A DNA stretch of 64,000 bases from Roseomonas mucosa ATCC BAA-692. GTDB taxonomy: Bacteria > Pseudomonadota > Alphaproteobacteria > Acetobacterales > Acetobacteraceae. Shown here piece by piece: positions 1-8,503 of this stretch (its first letter is position 1; each line of letters starts with the position of its first letter). The notes beneath the pieces were generated by a model, which searched no databases, was not told where the DNA came from, and saw nothing but the letters and a program-made list of their open reading frames with translations. Location of the stretch: positions 133,883 to 197,882 of the forward strand of contig NZ_KK211412.1 in the NCBI RefSeq assembly GCF_000622225.1. The letters run 5' to 3'. The translations under genes and the position numbers were made by a program.

Positions 1-285
1 CCGGACCCCGGGCCTGAGTTGGCTCCGCGTGGTGGCCGTCAGCCCGTGGGTTGATCCGTGGAGCAGGTGGAGACGCGGGGCTCCCGGAAAGAAGAAAGGC
101 ACCCTGTCCGCGCTGGTGGCACCGGCAGTCCGCCGGAGAGCGGATGCTCTCCGGCGCGATCCGGCCCGCAGCGAAGAGGCAACGAATGGGAGGTCCAGGA
201 CCCTCAGGGTCCTGGCGGATAGGGGGGCCGGGGGAAAGGCAGAGCCTTTCCTCCGGGACGCGAGACGGTCACCATCACGCGCCGG
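1..285 (+). repeat. Dispersed hairpin-rich intergenic repeat, copy 1 (left end cut by window)
   Basis: This stretch is non-coding and matches, block for block, the copies near 9.1, 28.9, 32.5, 35.7, 41.2, 54.9 and 60.8 kb. Recognisable blocks in order are CCGGACCCCGGG, a middle block with GGTGGCCGTCAG, a stem built on CCGGAGAGC...GCTCTCCGG, a stem GGTCCAGGACCC TCA GGGTCCTGG, and a terminal block AGGCAGAGCCTTTCC ending in CGGGAC. It lies just past the 3' end of the minus-strand polysaccharide export gene. The left part is missing because the window starts inside it. No reading frame here looks like a protein. Confidence 0.8.
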
Positions 286-312
286 CGACGGGCGGCAGGA
301 GCCGCCCGCGCA

Positions 313-921
313 TCAGAAGCGGCGCTCGAAGACGTTGATCACGTCGCCCGGCTGGATCAGGCTCTGGCGGGCGACGAGGCCCTCCTGGCCCTTGCCGTCG
401 GTGATGCGCACCACGGAGGCGCGGTCGGTCACGGCGCGGTAGGTGAAGCCGCCGGCCACCGCCACGGCGGTCAGCATCGTCATGCCGGGCTGGTATGGAT
501 ACTCGCCGGGCTTCGCCACCTCGCCCAGCACGAAGACCGGGCGGTAGGTCTGCACCTGGGCCACCACGTTCGGGTCGCGCAGCAGCTGGCGGCGCTTCAT
601 CTCGGCGGCGAGCCGGGCCGAGAGCTCCGAGGAGGTCAGCCCCGCGGCCTTGACGCTGCCGAGCAGCGGGAAGGCGATGTTGCCGGCGTCGTTCACCCTG
701 AACTCGCCGCCCAGCTGGTCCTCGCCGAAGGTGGTTACGCGGATCCCGTCGCCGACGCCGAGGCGGTAGGCGGAGGGCTGGGCCTCGGTCAGCGGCTGCA
801 GGTCACGGCCCGGGGCGCAGGCGCTGGCCATCAGGCTCAGGCCCAGCACGGCGGCGGTGGCCAGGCGGAAGGGCCGGCGGGGCCGCGCTCGCGTGGCGGA
901 AGAGGGAGAAGAGTGCGGCAC
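313..921 (-). CDS. Short polysaccharide export (OPX/GumB-type) lipoprotein
   Basis: Outer-membrane-associated polysaccharide export protein of the Wza/GumB superfamily, 202 residues from the chosen start. A basic N-region is followed by a hydrophobic stretch and a lipobox ending LMASAC (lipidated Cys about residue 35). Next come a Poly_export domain (YRLGVGDGIRVTTFG onward) and a SLBB-type domain (PVFVLGEVAKPGEYPY onward). The length matches GumB-type proteins and is about half that of E. coli Wza, so the helical outer-membrane barrel domain is absent. The GTG at 921 was chosen because GGAGGA lies about 10 bases upstream. An alternative GTG at 1047 would overlap the upstream stop as GTGA but gives an implausibly long pre-signal extension. 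It is the last gene of the minus-strand operon, directly after a beta-barrel gene that may be its outer-membrane partner. Confidence 0.88.
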   Translation of the reverse strand: MPHSSPSSATRARPRRPFRLATAAVLGLSLMASACAPGRDLQPLTEAQPSAYRLGVGDGIRVTTFGEDQLGGEFRVNDAGNIAFPLLGSVKAAGLTSSELSARLAAEMKRRQLLRDPNVVAQVQTYRPVFVLGEVAKPGEYPYQPGMTMLTAVAVAGGFTYRAVTDRASVVRITDGKGQEGLVARQSLIQPGDVINVFERRF

Positions 922-1043
922 GGACAGAAGTTCCTCCGAGGGGTTGAGGGCAGGAAGGCTCCCCGGCCCGGACCGGCCGGAGCCGGTGGGTGGGGAGCAT
1001 GGGCGAGGGGTGCCGGTGCGCCGGGGGGGACGCTGTCCGATCC

Positions 1044-2549
1044 TCACAGGCCGAACCCCACCCGCAGCAGCGCGAGGTGGCGGTCGTAGTTGGAGCCGCT
1101 GTCGCTGCCGTCGCGGTTGGTGAAGTCGTAGCTGAGGCGCAGCGAGATGTTGCGGTTCACGAGCCAGGTGGCATAGGCGCCGGTGCCGATCACGGTACTG
1201 TCGCCGCCGCCGGTGTACTTGGCGTGCAGGTAGTCGGCCCGCGCACCGATCAGCACGTTGCGCAGCAGCTCGTGGTCCAGCGCGATCTGGGCTTGGTTGT
1301 AGGTATAGCCCTGCAGCGTGTCGGTGGAGGTGTCCTCGATCCGGCGCGAGGCGAGGCCGCTGATCGTGGTCAGCCGCGTTGGCGACCAGGCGACCGCCGC
1401 CTCGAAGACCGGCGAGGAGCGGTTCTTGGCGCCCGTCGCGTCGAAGAAGCGGACCTGGTAGCCGACCAGGGCACGGTAGCGGAACACGGCGCCGCTGCTG
1501 TCGTCGAAGCCGGCCAGGGCGAGCACGGTGTTGGAGCCCAGCTTGCCGTAGTTGGGGTCGTAGTTCACGTAGTCGGAACGGCCGCCGCGCACCACGGCGA
1601 CCAGGTCGCGCCGGGGCGCCACGGCGTAGCGCGCGGTGACGCCGCCGTCATAGACGTTCCGGTCGCGCAGCTTCTGGTTGAAGGTGCTGTTGCCGTCGAA
1701 GGCATCCACGAAGCGGAAAGCCCGGAAGATGAAGTCCGGCGTGATGGAGACGTTGCTGAAGGCCGCGCGATAGGCCGCACGGAGGTCGTAGGCGTTGAAG
1801 GCGCGCGGCTCGGCCACCGTCTGGGCGTCGAAGGCCGTCGCTTCCTCGTGCAGGCGGAAATAGGAGGCGCTGGCCGACAGGGTGTCGCGACCGATGTCGT
1901 AGGAGCCGCCGACCGTGGTGCTGAAGTTGGTGCGGCTGGGATCGGGCGTTTCCGCATTGCGCCCGGTCACGCGGCGGTCATCCACGCCGGCGCTGGCATA
2001 GAGGCTGTTGCGCGCCCAGTTCGAGCGCAGATCCAGGCCGGCATCGGTGCTGAAGGTGCCGATCGTGTCGCCCCGCTTGGTGCCCATCGGGTTGGTGTCG
2101 ACACCCATGGACTCGCCCAGGCTGGGGCGGAGGGTGAAGGCCCCGAGACGGACACCGAGCGGCTGCACCTCAGGACGCGGGCGCTGGGTGACGTCCATGT
2201 CCTCGGGCCGCACGTTCTCCGGGAAGGCCTCCAGGGAGAAGCGGGAGTAGTAGTTGTTGGGCAGGTACTGGTCGAGCAACTGGGCACGGGCGGAGGTAGG
2301 GCAGAGGAGCGTGGCGGCGCCCAGGACGGTGGCGCCCAGGGTGGCCGCGCCCAGGGCCGTCATTCCCGGAGTCGTCATGCTCGGGGCCGTCGCGCCCGGG
2401 GCAAGGCTGGCGCCATCCTGCCGGGAGGTCTTACCGGGCATGGCAGACCGGGCTTGGCCCTGGTTCCTGCCTGTCCGACTGCGCCGAAGCCCGCTTCCGC
2501 CCCTCAAAAACATCCCATGATCCACGATTCGTTTCATCCGGAGAGACAC
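1044..2549 (-). CDS. Outer-membrane beta-barrel protein of the polysaccharide locus (BBP2/EpsL-like)
   Basis: Predicted outer-membrane beta-barrel of up to 501 residues. After a signal peptide ending TSARA (about residue 89), the body alternates polar and hydrophobic residues throughout and closes with RVGFGL, typical of barrels. It most resembles the putative beta-barrel porin 2 / EpsL group found in exopolysaccharide operons; this is recognition by style, not a computed match. The signal peptide is odd: residues 51-80 are six pentapeptide repeats (PGATA, PSMTT, PGMTA, LGAAT, LGATV, LGAAT). The start is uncertain: GTG 2549, ATG 2537, ATG 2513 and ATG 2441 are in frame and none has a clear ribosome binding site. 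The likely role is to provide the outer-membrane pore for polymer export beside the short OPX lipoprotein. Confidence 0.78.
   Translation of the reverse strand: MSLRMKRIVDHGMFLRGGSGLRRSRTGRNQGQARSAMPGKTSRQDGASLAPGATAPSMTTPGMTALGAATLGATVLGAATLLCPTSARAQLLDQYLPNNYYSRFSLEAFPENVRPEDMDVTQRPRPEVQPLGVRLGAFTLRPSLGESMGVDTNPMGTKRGDTIGTFSTDAGLDLRSNWARNSLYASAGVDDRRVTGRNAETPDPSRTNFSTTVGGSYDIGRDTLSASASYFRLHEEATAFDAQTVAEPRAFNAYDLRAAYRAAFSNVSITPDFIFRAFRFVDAFDGNSTFNQKLRDRNVYDGGVTARYAVAPRRDLVAVVRGGRSDYVNYDPNYGKLGSNTVLALAGFDDSSGAVFRYRALVGYQVRFFDATGAKNRSSPVFEAAVAWSPTRLTTISGLASRRIEDTSTDTLQGYTYNQAQIALDHELLRNVLIGARADYLHAKYTGGGDSTVIGTGAYATWLVNRNISLRLSYDFTNRDGSDSGSNYDRHLALLRVGFGL
2310..2400. repeat. Six-unit, 15-bp tandem repeat inside the beta-barrel signal peptide
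   Basis: Six consecutive degenerate 15-base units occupy about 2311-2400; the three best are GTGGCGGCGCCCAGG, ACGGTGGCGCCCAGG and GTGGCCGCGCCCAGG. Each unit encodes five residues on the minus strand, so copy-number changes stay in frame and lengthen or shorten the hydrophobic core of the signal peptide. Confidence 0.85.
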
Positions 2550-2674
2550 AGCTTACAGCATATGCCGCTCCGGGGGGACAGAATCCGGAGGAATAATAGA
2601 GCCGTAACGTTCTGCGGCGCCGGTTATGGCTTTCCGGCCACAGATTCCAGCCTGACACGCACAGGTAGCGGCTT

Positions 2675-3907
2675 TCAGCCCCCGTGCCGCCGGGAGACTT
2701 CCCGCACCGCGGACAGCACACCTTCCCGCATGTGGTCCTCGCTGAACAAGGCGAGGGCGCGGCGCTCGCCGGCCTCGACTCGGGCCAGGGTGGCCGTGGG
2801 GTCGTCCCGGATCTGCAGCAGCGCCGCCGCCAGGGCCGAATCGTCGCCGGGCGGGACCAGCAGCCCGGCCTCGTTGTCCCCGGCGATCTCCGGGATGGCG
2901 CCGGCCGCGGCGGCGACAAGCGGCGTGCGGCAGAGCATGGCCTCCACCAGGGTGCGGCCGAAGGGTTCCGGGTCAGTGGAGGGATGCACCACCACATCCA
3001 TGGCGCGCATCAGCGCCGGCACGTCGTGGCGGTGGCCCAGGAAATGGACGCGTCCGGCGATGCCCAGCTCCTCCGCCAGGCGTCTGAGGCCGGCGGCGTA
3101 CTCGTCCTCGCCGAACAGGGCGTCGCCGGTGACGATGCCCACCGCCCCGGGCACCTTCGCCACGGCGCGCAGCAGCACCGCCTGCCCCTTCCAGGGCGAC
3201 AGGCGGCTGAACACGCCGGCCAGGAAGCCCTCCACCGGCAGGCCCAGCGCCGCGCGGCGTTGCGCCATGCCGGTGCCGGCCATCGGGTCGGGCGGCAGGG
3301 TCACGCCATTGGGCACCACCCGCACCCGGTCCGCCCGGCCGCACAGCGCGATGAAGGCATCCGCCGCGGCCTGCGACGGCACGATCACCCGGGTGGCGAG
3401 CGGCGCCAGCGTGCGCAGCAGCCTGAGCTGGCCGCCGCCGAAATGCGCCGGGGTGAGGATGTCGTGCAGGTGCCAGACCAACGGCCGCCCGGCCAGCTTC
3501 GCCGCGAGGGCGGAAAGCACGAAGGCTTTTTGCGAATTGGCATAGACCATGTCGTGCCGCCGCGCCGCGGCCGCGATCTCGCGCACCATCCGCAGCATGC
3601 CGCCCAGCATCGGCAGCGCGGCGCGCGCCATGCCCTGGTCGCGCTTGATGTCCGTGAAGCCGGAAGGGCGCGAGGGCATCAGGACCCGCAGCGGGTAATC
3701 GGCCAGGGCGGCCTTCAGCGGCCCGTCCTCGAACAGCCAGACCGAGGATTCGGCTCCGAAGGCGCGCAGGTTGGCGAGCAGGATGAACTCCGCTCCGCCG
3801 GTGCGGCTGGAATGGTTGACGAAGAGCACGCGCGGCGCCGTGGCGGCGCCCGCCGTCGCAGGCCGGGCGTCCGATGCGGTCGCCGAGGGGAGGTCGTGGC
3901 CGTCCAT
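2675..3907 (-). CDS. GT4-family glycosyltransferase
   Basis: GT-B fold sugar transferase of 410 residues, cytoplasmic face, expected to add one sugar to the undecaprenyl-linked repeat unit. The N-terminal domain shows RVLFVNHSSRTGGAEFIL with the GGAE motif. The C-terminal nucleotide-sugar domain shows FSRLSPWKGQAVLL and HPSTDPEPFGRTLVEAML, with the E-x7-E pattern of retaining GT4 enzymes. The N-terminal 25 residues are Ala/Thr-rich and may not all be translated. It lies between the glycoside hydrolase gene and the beta-barrel gene in the same minus-strand operon. Donor, acceptor and linkage cannot be read from sequence. Confidence 0.88.
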   Translation of the reverse strand: MDGHDLPSATASDARPATAGAATAPRVLFVNHSSRTGGAEFILLANLRAFGAESSVWLFEDGPLKAALADYPLRVLMPSRPSGFTDIKRDQGMARAALPMLGGMLRMVREIAAAARRHDMVYANSQKAFVLSALAAKLAGRPLVWHLHDILTPAHFGGGQLRLLRTLAPLATRVIVPSQAAADAFIALCGRADRVRVVPNGVTLPPDPMAGTGMAQRRAALGLPVEGFLAGVFSRLSPWKGQAVLLRAVAKVPGAVGIVTGDALFGEDEYAAGLRRLAEELGIAGRVHFLGHRHDVPALMRAMDVVVHPSTDPEPFGRTLVEAMLCRTPLVAAAAGAIPEIAGDNEAGLLVPPGDDSALAAALLQIRDDPTATLARVEAGERRALALFSEDHMREGVLSAVREVSRRHGG

Positions 3908-3978
3908 GCCGTGTCCAGTGCCCTATCCGGTTCGGGCCCGCACCGGGAAGGGCGCGGGCAGGGGTTGCGAGGGGATGT

Positions 3979-5346
3979 TCAGCGCGGGGTGAGGCGAAGC
4001 AGCGTGACCTGGGCCGTCACCGGCAGGGTGATGCCGCCGCCGGCGAGGGCGGCCTCCTGGAAGCGCGAATCCTCGTTGGGCCGGTTCACCGCAGCCTGGC
4101 GGATACGGTCGCCCAACGCGATCCGCACCTGCTGCGGCGGCACCGACGTTTCGGTGAAGCTGTGCACGTCCCAAAGCGACTTCGCCAGCCAGAGGGCCAG
4201 AAGGAAGCTGCCGTCGCGCTTCTGGAACAGGGCGGTCTCCAGCCCCTCCATCTCCCCGGACAGGCCGACCGGCAGCCGGGCGGGGGCGAAGGCCTTACCC
4301 GGGTCGGAGAAGGCGGCGATCAGGTTGCGCATGGCATGGAAAGCCGGCTTGCGCGACCCGTCATGCCGCAGCCAGCCGAAATTCTGCTCCGGATCGTCCT
4401 TGTCCGTACCCTGGTCGAAGAGCTCGTACTTGAAGCTCCGCGCCACGCCGAAGCGGCGGTAGTACAGGAACAGGCGCGGCTCATAGGCGGCGGAGACGGC
4501 TTCCGGGCAGCCGGAATGCGGGTTCGTGGACCGCGCCTTCTGCGTGATGGCGTTGTGGTAGCCGGCTTCCGTGGCGACAAAGGGCGCCTTGGGCCCCAGC
4601 AGCGGCGTGACCAGCAGGTCGCGCGCCCAGCGCAGGCTGCCATAGCCGTTGTCGCCCCAGCCCCCGGTCTCCGGCATGCGGCCGGCCGGATAGGGGTGGA
4701 CGTTGCCATACTGGGCATAGGGGCCCTGCCGGGCGAAGCGCGCCCGGTTGCCCGCCTGGATCAGCGCCGAGGCGATCACCGGGATGTCCCGTGCCCGGCC
4801 GATCCCGGACAGGATGCGCTGGTGGTCGATCGCCATCTCCGGCGTATGGCCGGGACGGCCGCCCCACCAGCCATCGGGCTCGTTCACGCCCTCCAGCATG
4901 GCGATGTTCTCGCGGCCGACCTCGTCCAGCGCCCGGGACAGCTCCACCGAGGAGGTCGCCTCCGGCCCGCTGAGCAGGGTCAGCCGGATGCCGAGCTGGG
5001 CCACCTGCCGCAGCCGGGCCAGCACCCCGCGGTCGAGGCCGACGCCATCGCGTGCGTGGCGGATGCGCAGCTCCCGCAGCGCCGGCAGGATCACCTTCTC
5101 CCAGCGATCGCCCTCGATGTAGCTGTTGCCGGGCCAGCAATGGATGTTGACGCCGATGCTGTCCACGAGCGAGTCGGCGGCCATGGCCTGGAGGCCTTGG
5201 CTCCCCCCCGGGCCCTCCGCGCCGCCCGGCCCGGGCGCCGCCAGGGCCGGAGCGGTTCCCGCCGCCCCCATGGCCGCTGCGGCCGCCAGCAGTCCCGCCC
5301 CGACCTGCCGCCGCGTCGGGCCGGTGTCGCCGCGCCGCATCGTCAC
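3979..5346 (-). CDS. Tat-exported clan-A glycoside hydrolase-like protein
   Basis: Predicted periplasmic glycoside hydrolase of 455 residues. The N-terminus has a twin-arginine type signal (PTRRQVGAGLLAAAAA, cut near ALAAP). The body has TIM-barrel clan-A landmarks: GVNEPDGWW with candidate acid/base Glu156 at the end of strand 4, and PFVATEAGYH with candidate nucleophile Glu260 at the end of strand 7. A C-terminal beta-rich domain follows (SFLLALWLAKS, then VTAQVTLLRLTPR). Its ATG overlaps the stop of the upstream glycosyltransferase by 4 bases (ATGA), so translation is probably coupled. Such hydrolases in polysaccharide operons trim polymer or clear blocked periplasmic chains; the exact GH family and substrate are not determinable here. 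Confidence 0.75.
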   Translation of the reverse strand: MTMRRGDTGPTRRQVGAGLLAAAAAMGAAGTAPALAAPGPGGAEGPGGSQGLQAMAADSLVDSIGVNIHCWPGNSYIEGDRWEKVILPALRELRIRHARDGVGLDRGVLARLRQVAQLGIRLTLLSGPEATSSVELSRALDEVGRENIAMLEGVNEPDGWWGGRPGHTPEMAIDHQRILSGIGRARDIPVIASALIQAGNRARFARQGPYAQYGNVHPYPAGRMPETGGWGDNGYGSLRWARDLLVTPLLGPKAPFVATEAGYHNAITQKARSTNPHSGCPEAVSAAYEPRLFLYYRRFGVARSFKYELFDQGTDKDDPEQNFGWLRHDGSRKPAFHAMRNLIAAFSDPGKAFAPARLPVGLSGEMEGLETALFQKRDGSFLLALWLAKSLWDVHSFTETSVPPQQVRIALGDRIRQAAVNRPNEDSRFQEAALAGGGITLPVTAQVTLLRLTPR

Positions 5347-6560
5347 GACTGGACCGGCTCGGCCGCCGCCAACCGCGCCCCGGGCAACGGCTGGCGCGGT
5401 GCATCGCCCCCGTGCAGCCCGGCGGGCGCCTGGGCCCGGGCACGTTCCAGCGCATCGTCCACGACGGCCTTGAAGCGGCTGCGGAAACGTTCGGTGGAGA
5501 AGCGTTGCGCATTGGCCAGGCAGTTCTCCGGCGTGAAGCGCGCCCGGCTACCCTCGAAGGCATGGACGGCGGCGATCACCGCGTCCTCCGTCTGCTCGGC
5601 GAAGAAGAGCCCGGTCGGGGCGTCATGGTCGGGGCGCAGCACGGTTTCCGCCAGGCCGCCGGCGCCATAGGCGATCACCGGCGTGCCGGCGGCCTGGGCC
5701 TCCACAGCGGTGATGCCGAAATCCTCGATGCCAGCGAACATGAAGGCCTGCGCCCCGGCCAGGAGGCGATGCACCTCCGGCGTCGGCACGCGGCCCAGGA
5801 CCTCGACATTCGGCACCTTCATCTCCCGCAGGCGCTTCAGCTCCGGCCCGTTGCCGACGATCTTCAGACGCTTCTCCGGCATGCGGGCGAAGGCGCGGGC
5901 CAGGAGCTCCACGCGCTTGTAGGGCACGAGCCGGCAGACGGAGAGGTAGTAGTCCTCCTTCTCCACCGAGCCGGGCGGCGGCAGCGTGTCCACATAGACC
6001 GGTGGGTGTACCACTCCGGCCTCCCGCCGGTGCGTGCGCCGCAGCCGGTTGGCGACAAAGGCGGAATTGGCCACCATCGTCTCGGGCCGCTGCGCCGCGC
6101 AGAAATCCCAGATCCGGGCGGAATGCAGCATGCGTCGGGCCAGCCAGCTCTTCGGTCCGCTTTCCATCTTCGCCTCGCGCAGGTACTCGTGCTGCAGGTC
6201 CCAGGCATAGCGCATCGGCGAATGCACATAGGACACATGCGGCTGGTCGGGCCGGGTCAGCACGCCATAGGCCACGCTGTGATGGCTGCTGATCACAAGG
6301 TCGTAACCGGTCACGTCGAATTGTTCGACGGCCAGCGGCCACAGCGGCAGCAATGAGCGATACAGGCGCTCGATCTTCGGGATCTTCTGGAGAAAGGACG
6401 TCCGCACCGGTCGCCCGCCAAGAAAGCCCCGCTGGTCGGGTGGCACCACGTCCACCACGGCGAAAATGTCTGCCTGTGGGTAGAGCGACAGGATCTGCTC
6501 GATCACCCGCTCCGCACCGCCATAGGCAGAAATCGAGTCGCTCACGAGGGCTATGCGCAT
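5343..6560 (-). CDS. GT4-family glycosyltransferase (first gene of the export operon)
   Basis: GT-B glycosyltransferase of 405 residues. The N-terminus MRIALVSDSISAYGGAERV carries the glycine-rich loop and GGAE. The C-terminal part has YLSVCRLVPYKRVELLARAF, KIVGNGPELKRLREM and FGITAVEAQAAGTPVIAYGAGG, typical of GT4 mannosyl/glucosyltransferases of the WcaI/GumH/RfaG type. The ATG at 6560 is preferred over the upstream GTG at 6587 because AGGAAA lies about 7 bases before it and the protein then begins directly with the Rossmann strand. It heads the minus-strand operon that runs through the hydrolase, a second GT4, the beta-barrel and the export lipoprotein, and is divergent from the priming transferase gene. 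Confidence 0.88.
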   Translation of the reverse strand: MRIALVSDSISAYGGAERVIEQILSLYPQADIFAVVDVVPPDQRGFLGGRPVRTSFLQKIPKIERLYRSLLPLWPLAVEQFDVTGYDLVISSHHSVAYGVLTRPDQPHVSYVHSPMRYAWDLQHEYLREAKMESGPKSWLARRMLHSARIWDFCAAQRPETMVANSAFVANRLRRTHRREAGVVHPPVYVDTLPPPGSVEKEDYYLSVCRLVPYKRVELLARAFARMPEKRLKIVGNGPELKRLREMKVPNVEVLGRVPTPEVHRLLAGAQAFMFAGIEDFGITAVEAQAAGTPVIAYGAGGLAETVLRPDHDAPTGLFFAEQTEDAVIAAVHAFEGSRARFTPENCLANAQRFSTERFRSRFKAVVDDALERARAQAPAGLHGGDAPRQPLPGARLAAAEPVQS

Positions 6561-6915
6561 TGTCGGTTTCCTGTTGAGGACGGTCACGCGGCTTGTTCGC
6601 TTTCCATAGGACGTTCCTTGATCGGCCCGAAGATGGGCGATTCAACGGGTGTGCATGTTTCATCCATCGATCACAGGCAAGCCAAGATCAACTCCTGGTT
6701 GAGTAAAGTATATCTTCCTCAACTCGAAGTAAGAGTTGTTTTCGGAAAATGATCCGAGTATCTTTATCAAGATTGTTCGAAAAGTTTTGCTCGCTTTTGC
6801 CCATATTGCAGTGCAAAAGATAGGGCGACCCCACGAACCGTGACAGCACGACCACTCCAGAAGTCGAACATCCGGTTCGCGTTCAACTGACCGGTATTGT
6901 GTTGAGGGATACAAC
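6561..6915. promoter_or_regulatory. Divergent, AT-rich control region between the export operon and the priming transferase
   Basis: About 350 bases between two divergent polysaccharide genes, clearly richer in A+T than its flanks. It holds a perfect 11-base inverted repeat TTGCAGTGCAA at 6806-6816 and a spaced inverted repeat GTTGAG...CTCAAC around 6698-6725. These are candidate operator sites for coordinate control of both directions. The plus-strand gene has a good ribosome binding site (GAGGGA, 7 bases before its ATG). No coding potential is evident and no sigma-70 boxes can be named with confidence. Confidence 0.5.
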
Positions 6916-8370
6916 ATGGGCGACCCAAGACGCATTAAGACCAATCCGGCGATCCGGAAGATGCTGTCCCAGCCGGCAGCCTTCCGCCCGCAGCGGCGGC
7001 AGCGACCCCGCCGGGGCACGCTCCGGCTGTTCATGGCGATTGGTGATTATGCGCAGGTTCTGGCGGTGGGCCTGGCTCTTTGCCTCGCCTTCCAGGCTGC
7101 TCCGGCACCGGACCTGAACCTGAGCCCCGGCCGTGTGGCCGGAATCGGCCTCCTGGCGGCAACGCTGGCTCTCTTCGTGCGGCGCGGCCTGCGGCGCACC
7201 AGCGCCCACCATGTCGGCTCCACCTACGTCTCTTCCGTGCGCAGCGCGGCGGCGGTGATGATCGCCTTCAGCGGTATCGCCGTGGGCCGCCTGCTGCTGG
7301 GCTCCACGACCGGGCTGGGCGGCGACCTGCTGCTGCTGATGAGCTGGGCCGTCATCTCCACCGCGCTCGCCGCGGCGCTGCGCCTCCTGGGCACGCGGCT
7401 GATCGCCGGACCGGAGAGCCTGACCACCAATATCGTGGTCCTCGGCCCTTCGCCCCAGGCCGGTGCCCTCGCGCGCATCCTGACCGAGCGCAGCCGTGGC
7501 CACCGCCAGGTGCTGGCGGTGCTGCAGGACGACATGCCCGAGAACATGGTCATGCTCGACCAGCTGATCGAGCAGGGCGAGGTGGACATCATTGCCCTGG
7601 CCGGCATGGACGCCGAAGGCATCCAGGCCATCTGCGAGGAATTCGGCGATCGCCCCGTGCACATCTGCGTCGGCTTCGACGCGGTGGCGCTGGAGCGCGC
7701 CGCCCGGGGTTCCAGCCACCTGGACGATCCGGTCCTGCTGCGCCTGCTGCCGGGCCAGTTCGACGACTGGCGCGACTCGGTGAAGCGGGGCCTCGACATC
7801 GCCCTGGTGATGGCTTCCCTGCCGCTCATCGCGCCGGTGCTGATCATGGCGGCCATCGCGATCAAGCTGGACTCGCCCGGCCCGGTCTTCTTCCGCCAGT
7901 GGCGCTTCGGCCTCGGCACGCAGCCCGTGCAGATCCTGAAGTTCCGCAGCATGTACACGGACCGCGGCGACACCACCGGCGAGGCCCGCACCACGGCACG
8001 CGACTCGCGCGTGACCCGGGTCGGCCGCATCCTCCGCCGCACCAGCATCGACGAGCTGCCGCAGCTGCTGAACGTGCTGCGCGGCGACATGTCCCTGGTC
8101 GGCCCGCGACCGCACGCGACGCATATGAAGGTCGAGGGCAACTACTACTTCGAGGCCGTGGAGCACTACCGCCTGCGCCACCGCGTCAAGCCCGGCCTGA
8201 CCGGATGGGCCCAGGTCAACGGCTCCCGCGGCGAGGTGGATACGCTGGACAAGGCTTATCGCCGCGTCGATCTCGACCTCTGGTACATCAACAACTGGTC
8301 GATCACCCTGGACCTGAAGATCATCTTCAAGACCGTGTTCGGCGGCTTCGCGACGCTGAAGGCCGACTGA
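6916..8370 (+). CDS. Undecaprenyl-phosphate sugar-1-phosphate transferase (priming enzyme, WcaJ/GumD-like)
   Basis: Polyisoprenyl-phosphate hexose-1-phosphate transferase, 484 residues, which starts the repeat unit by moving a sugar phosphate (commonly glucose-1-P from UDP-glucose) onto undecaprenyl phosphate. The N-terminal half has hydrophobic membrane segments and a CoA-binding-like region (TTNIVVLGPSPQAGAL). The C-terminal catalytic domain begins near VKRGLDIALVMASLPLIAPV and includes KFRSMYTDRGD, DELPQLLNVLRGDMSLVGPR and KPGLTGWAQVNGSRGE, the hallmark blocks of the bacterial sugar transferase family. Length fits the GumD/WcaJ group. It is a single-gene plus-strand unit ended by a strong terminator at 8471-8502. 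Confidence 0.93.
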   Translation: MGDPRRIKTNPAIRKMLSQPAAFRPQRRQRPRRGTLRLFMAIGDYAQVLAVGLALCLAFQAAPAPDLNLSPGRVAGIGLLAATLALFVRRGLRRTSAHHVGSTYVSSVRSAAAVMIAFSGIAVGRLLLGSTTGLGGDLLLLMSWAVISTALAAALRLLGTRLIAGPESLTTNIVVLGPSPQAGALARILTERSRGHRQVLAVLQDDMPENMVMLDQLIEQGEVDIIALAGMDAEGIQAICEEFGDRPVHICVGFDAVALERAARGSSHLDDPVLLRLLPGQFDDWRDSVKRGLDIALVMASLPLIAPVLIMAAIAIKLDSPGPVFFRQWRFGLGTQPVQILKFRSMYTDRGDTTGEARTTARDSRVTRVGRILRRTSIDELPQLLNVLRGDMSLVGPRPHATHMKVEGNYYFEAVEHYRLRHRVKPGLTGWAQVNGSRGEVDTLDKAYRRVDLDLWYINNWSITLDLKIIFKTVFGGFATLKAD

Positions 8371-8470
8371 GGCCACAAAGGGCCGGCGCGGCGAGACTTC
8401 GCCTCTCCGTACTGCGGCCCTTGCCAGACGGGTTCAGGCATGAATGCCTGGAACCCACCCGACCTACCGG

Positions 8471-8502
8471 TCCCCCTTCCTGAACAGGAAGGGGGATTTT
8501 TT
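8471..8502 (+). terminator. Intrinsic terminator of the priming transferase gene
   Basis: A perfect 12-bp stem TCCCCCTTCCTG / CAGGAAGGGGGA with a two-base AA turn (8471-8496) is followed immediately by six T residues (8497-8502). It ends the plus-strand transcript about 100 bases past the stop codon. The stop codon of a small minus-strand gene begins two bases further on. Confidence 0.93.
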
Positions 8503-8503
8503 G

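Noticed and set aside
990-3545. Very long plus-strand open frame (851 codons) opposite the polysaccharide genes
   Set aside because: It is antisense to two well-supported genes and its translation is Ala/Gly/Arg/His-rich low-complexity, as expected for shadow frames in high-GC DNA.
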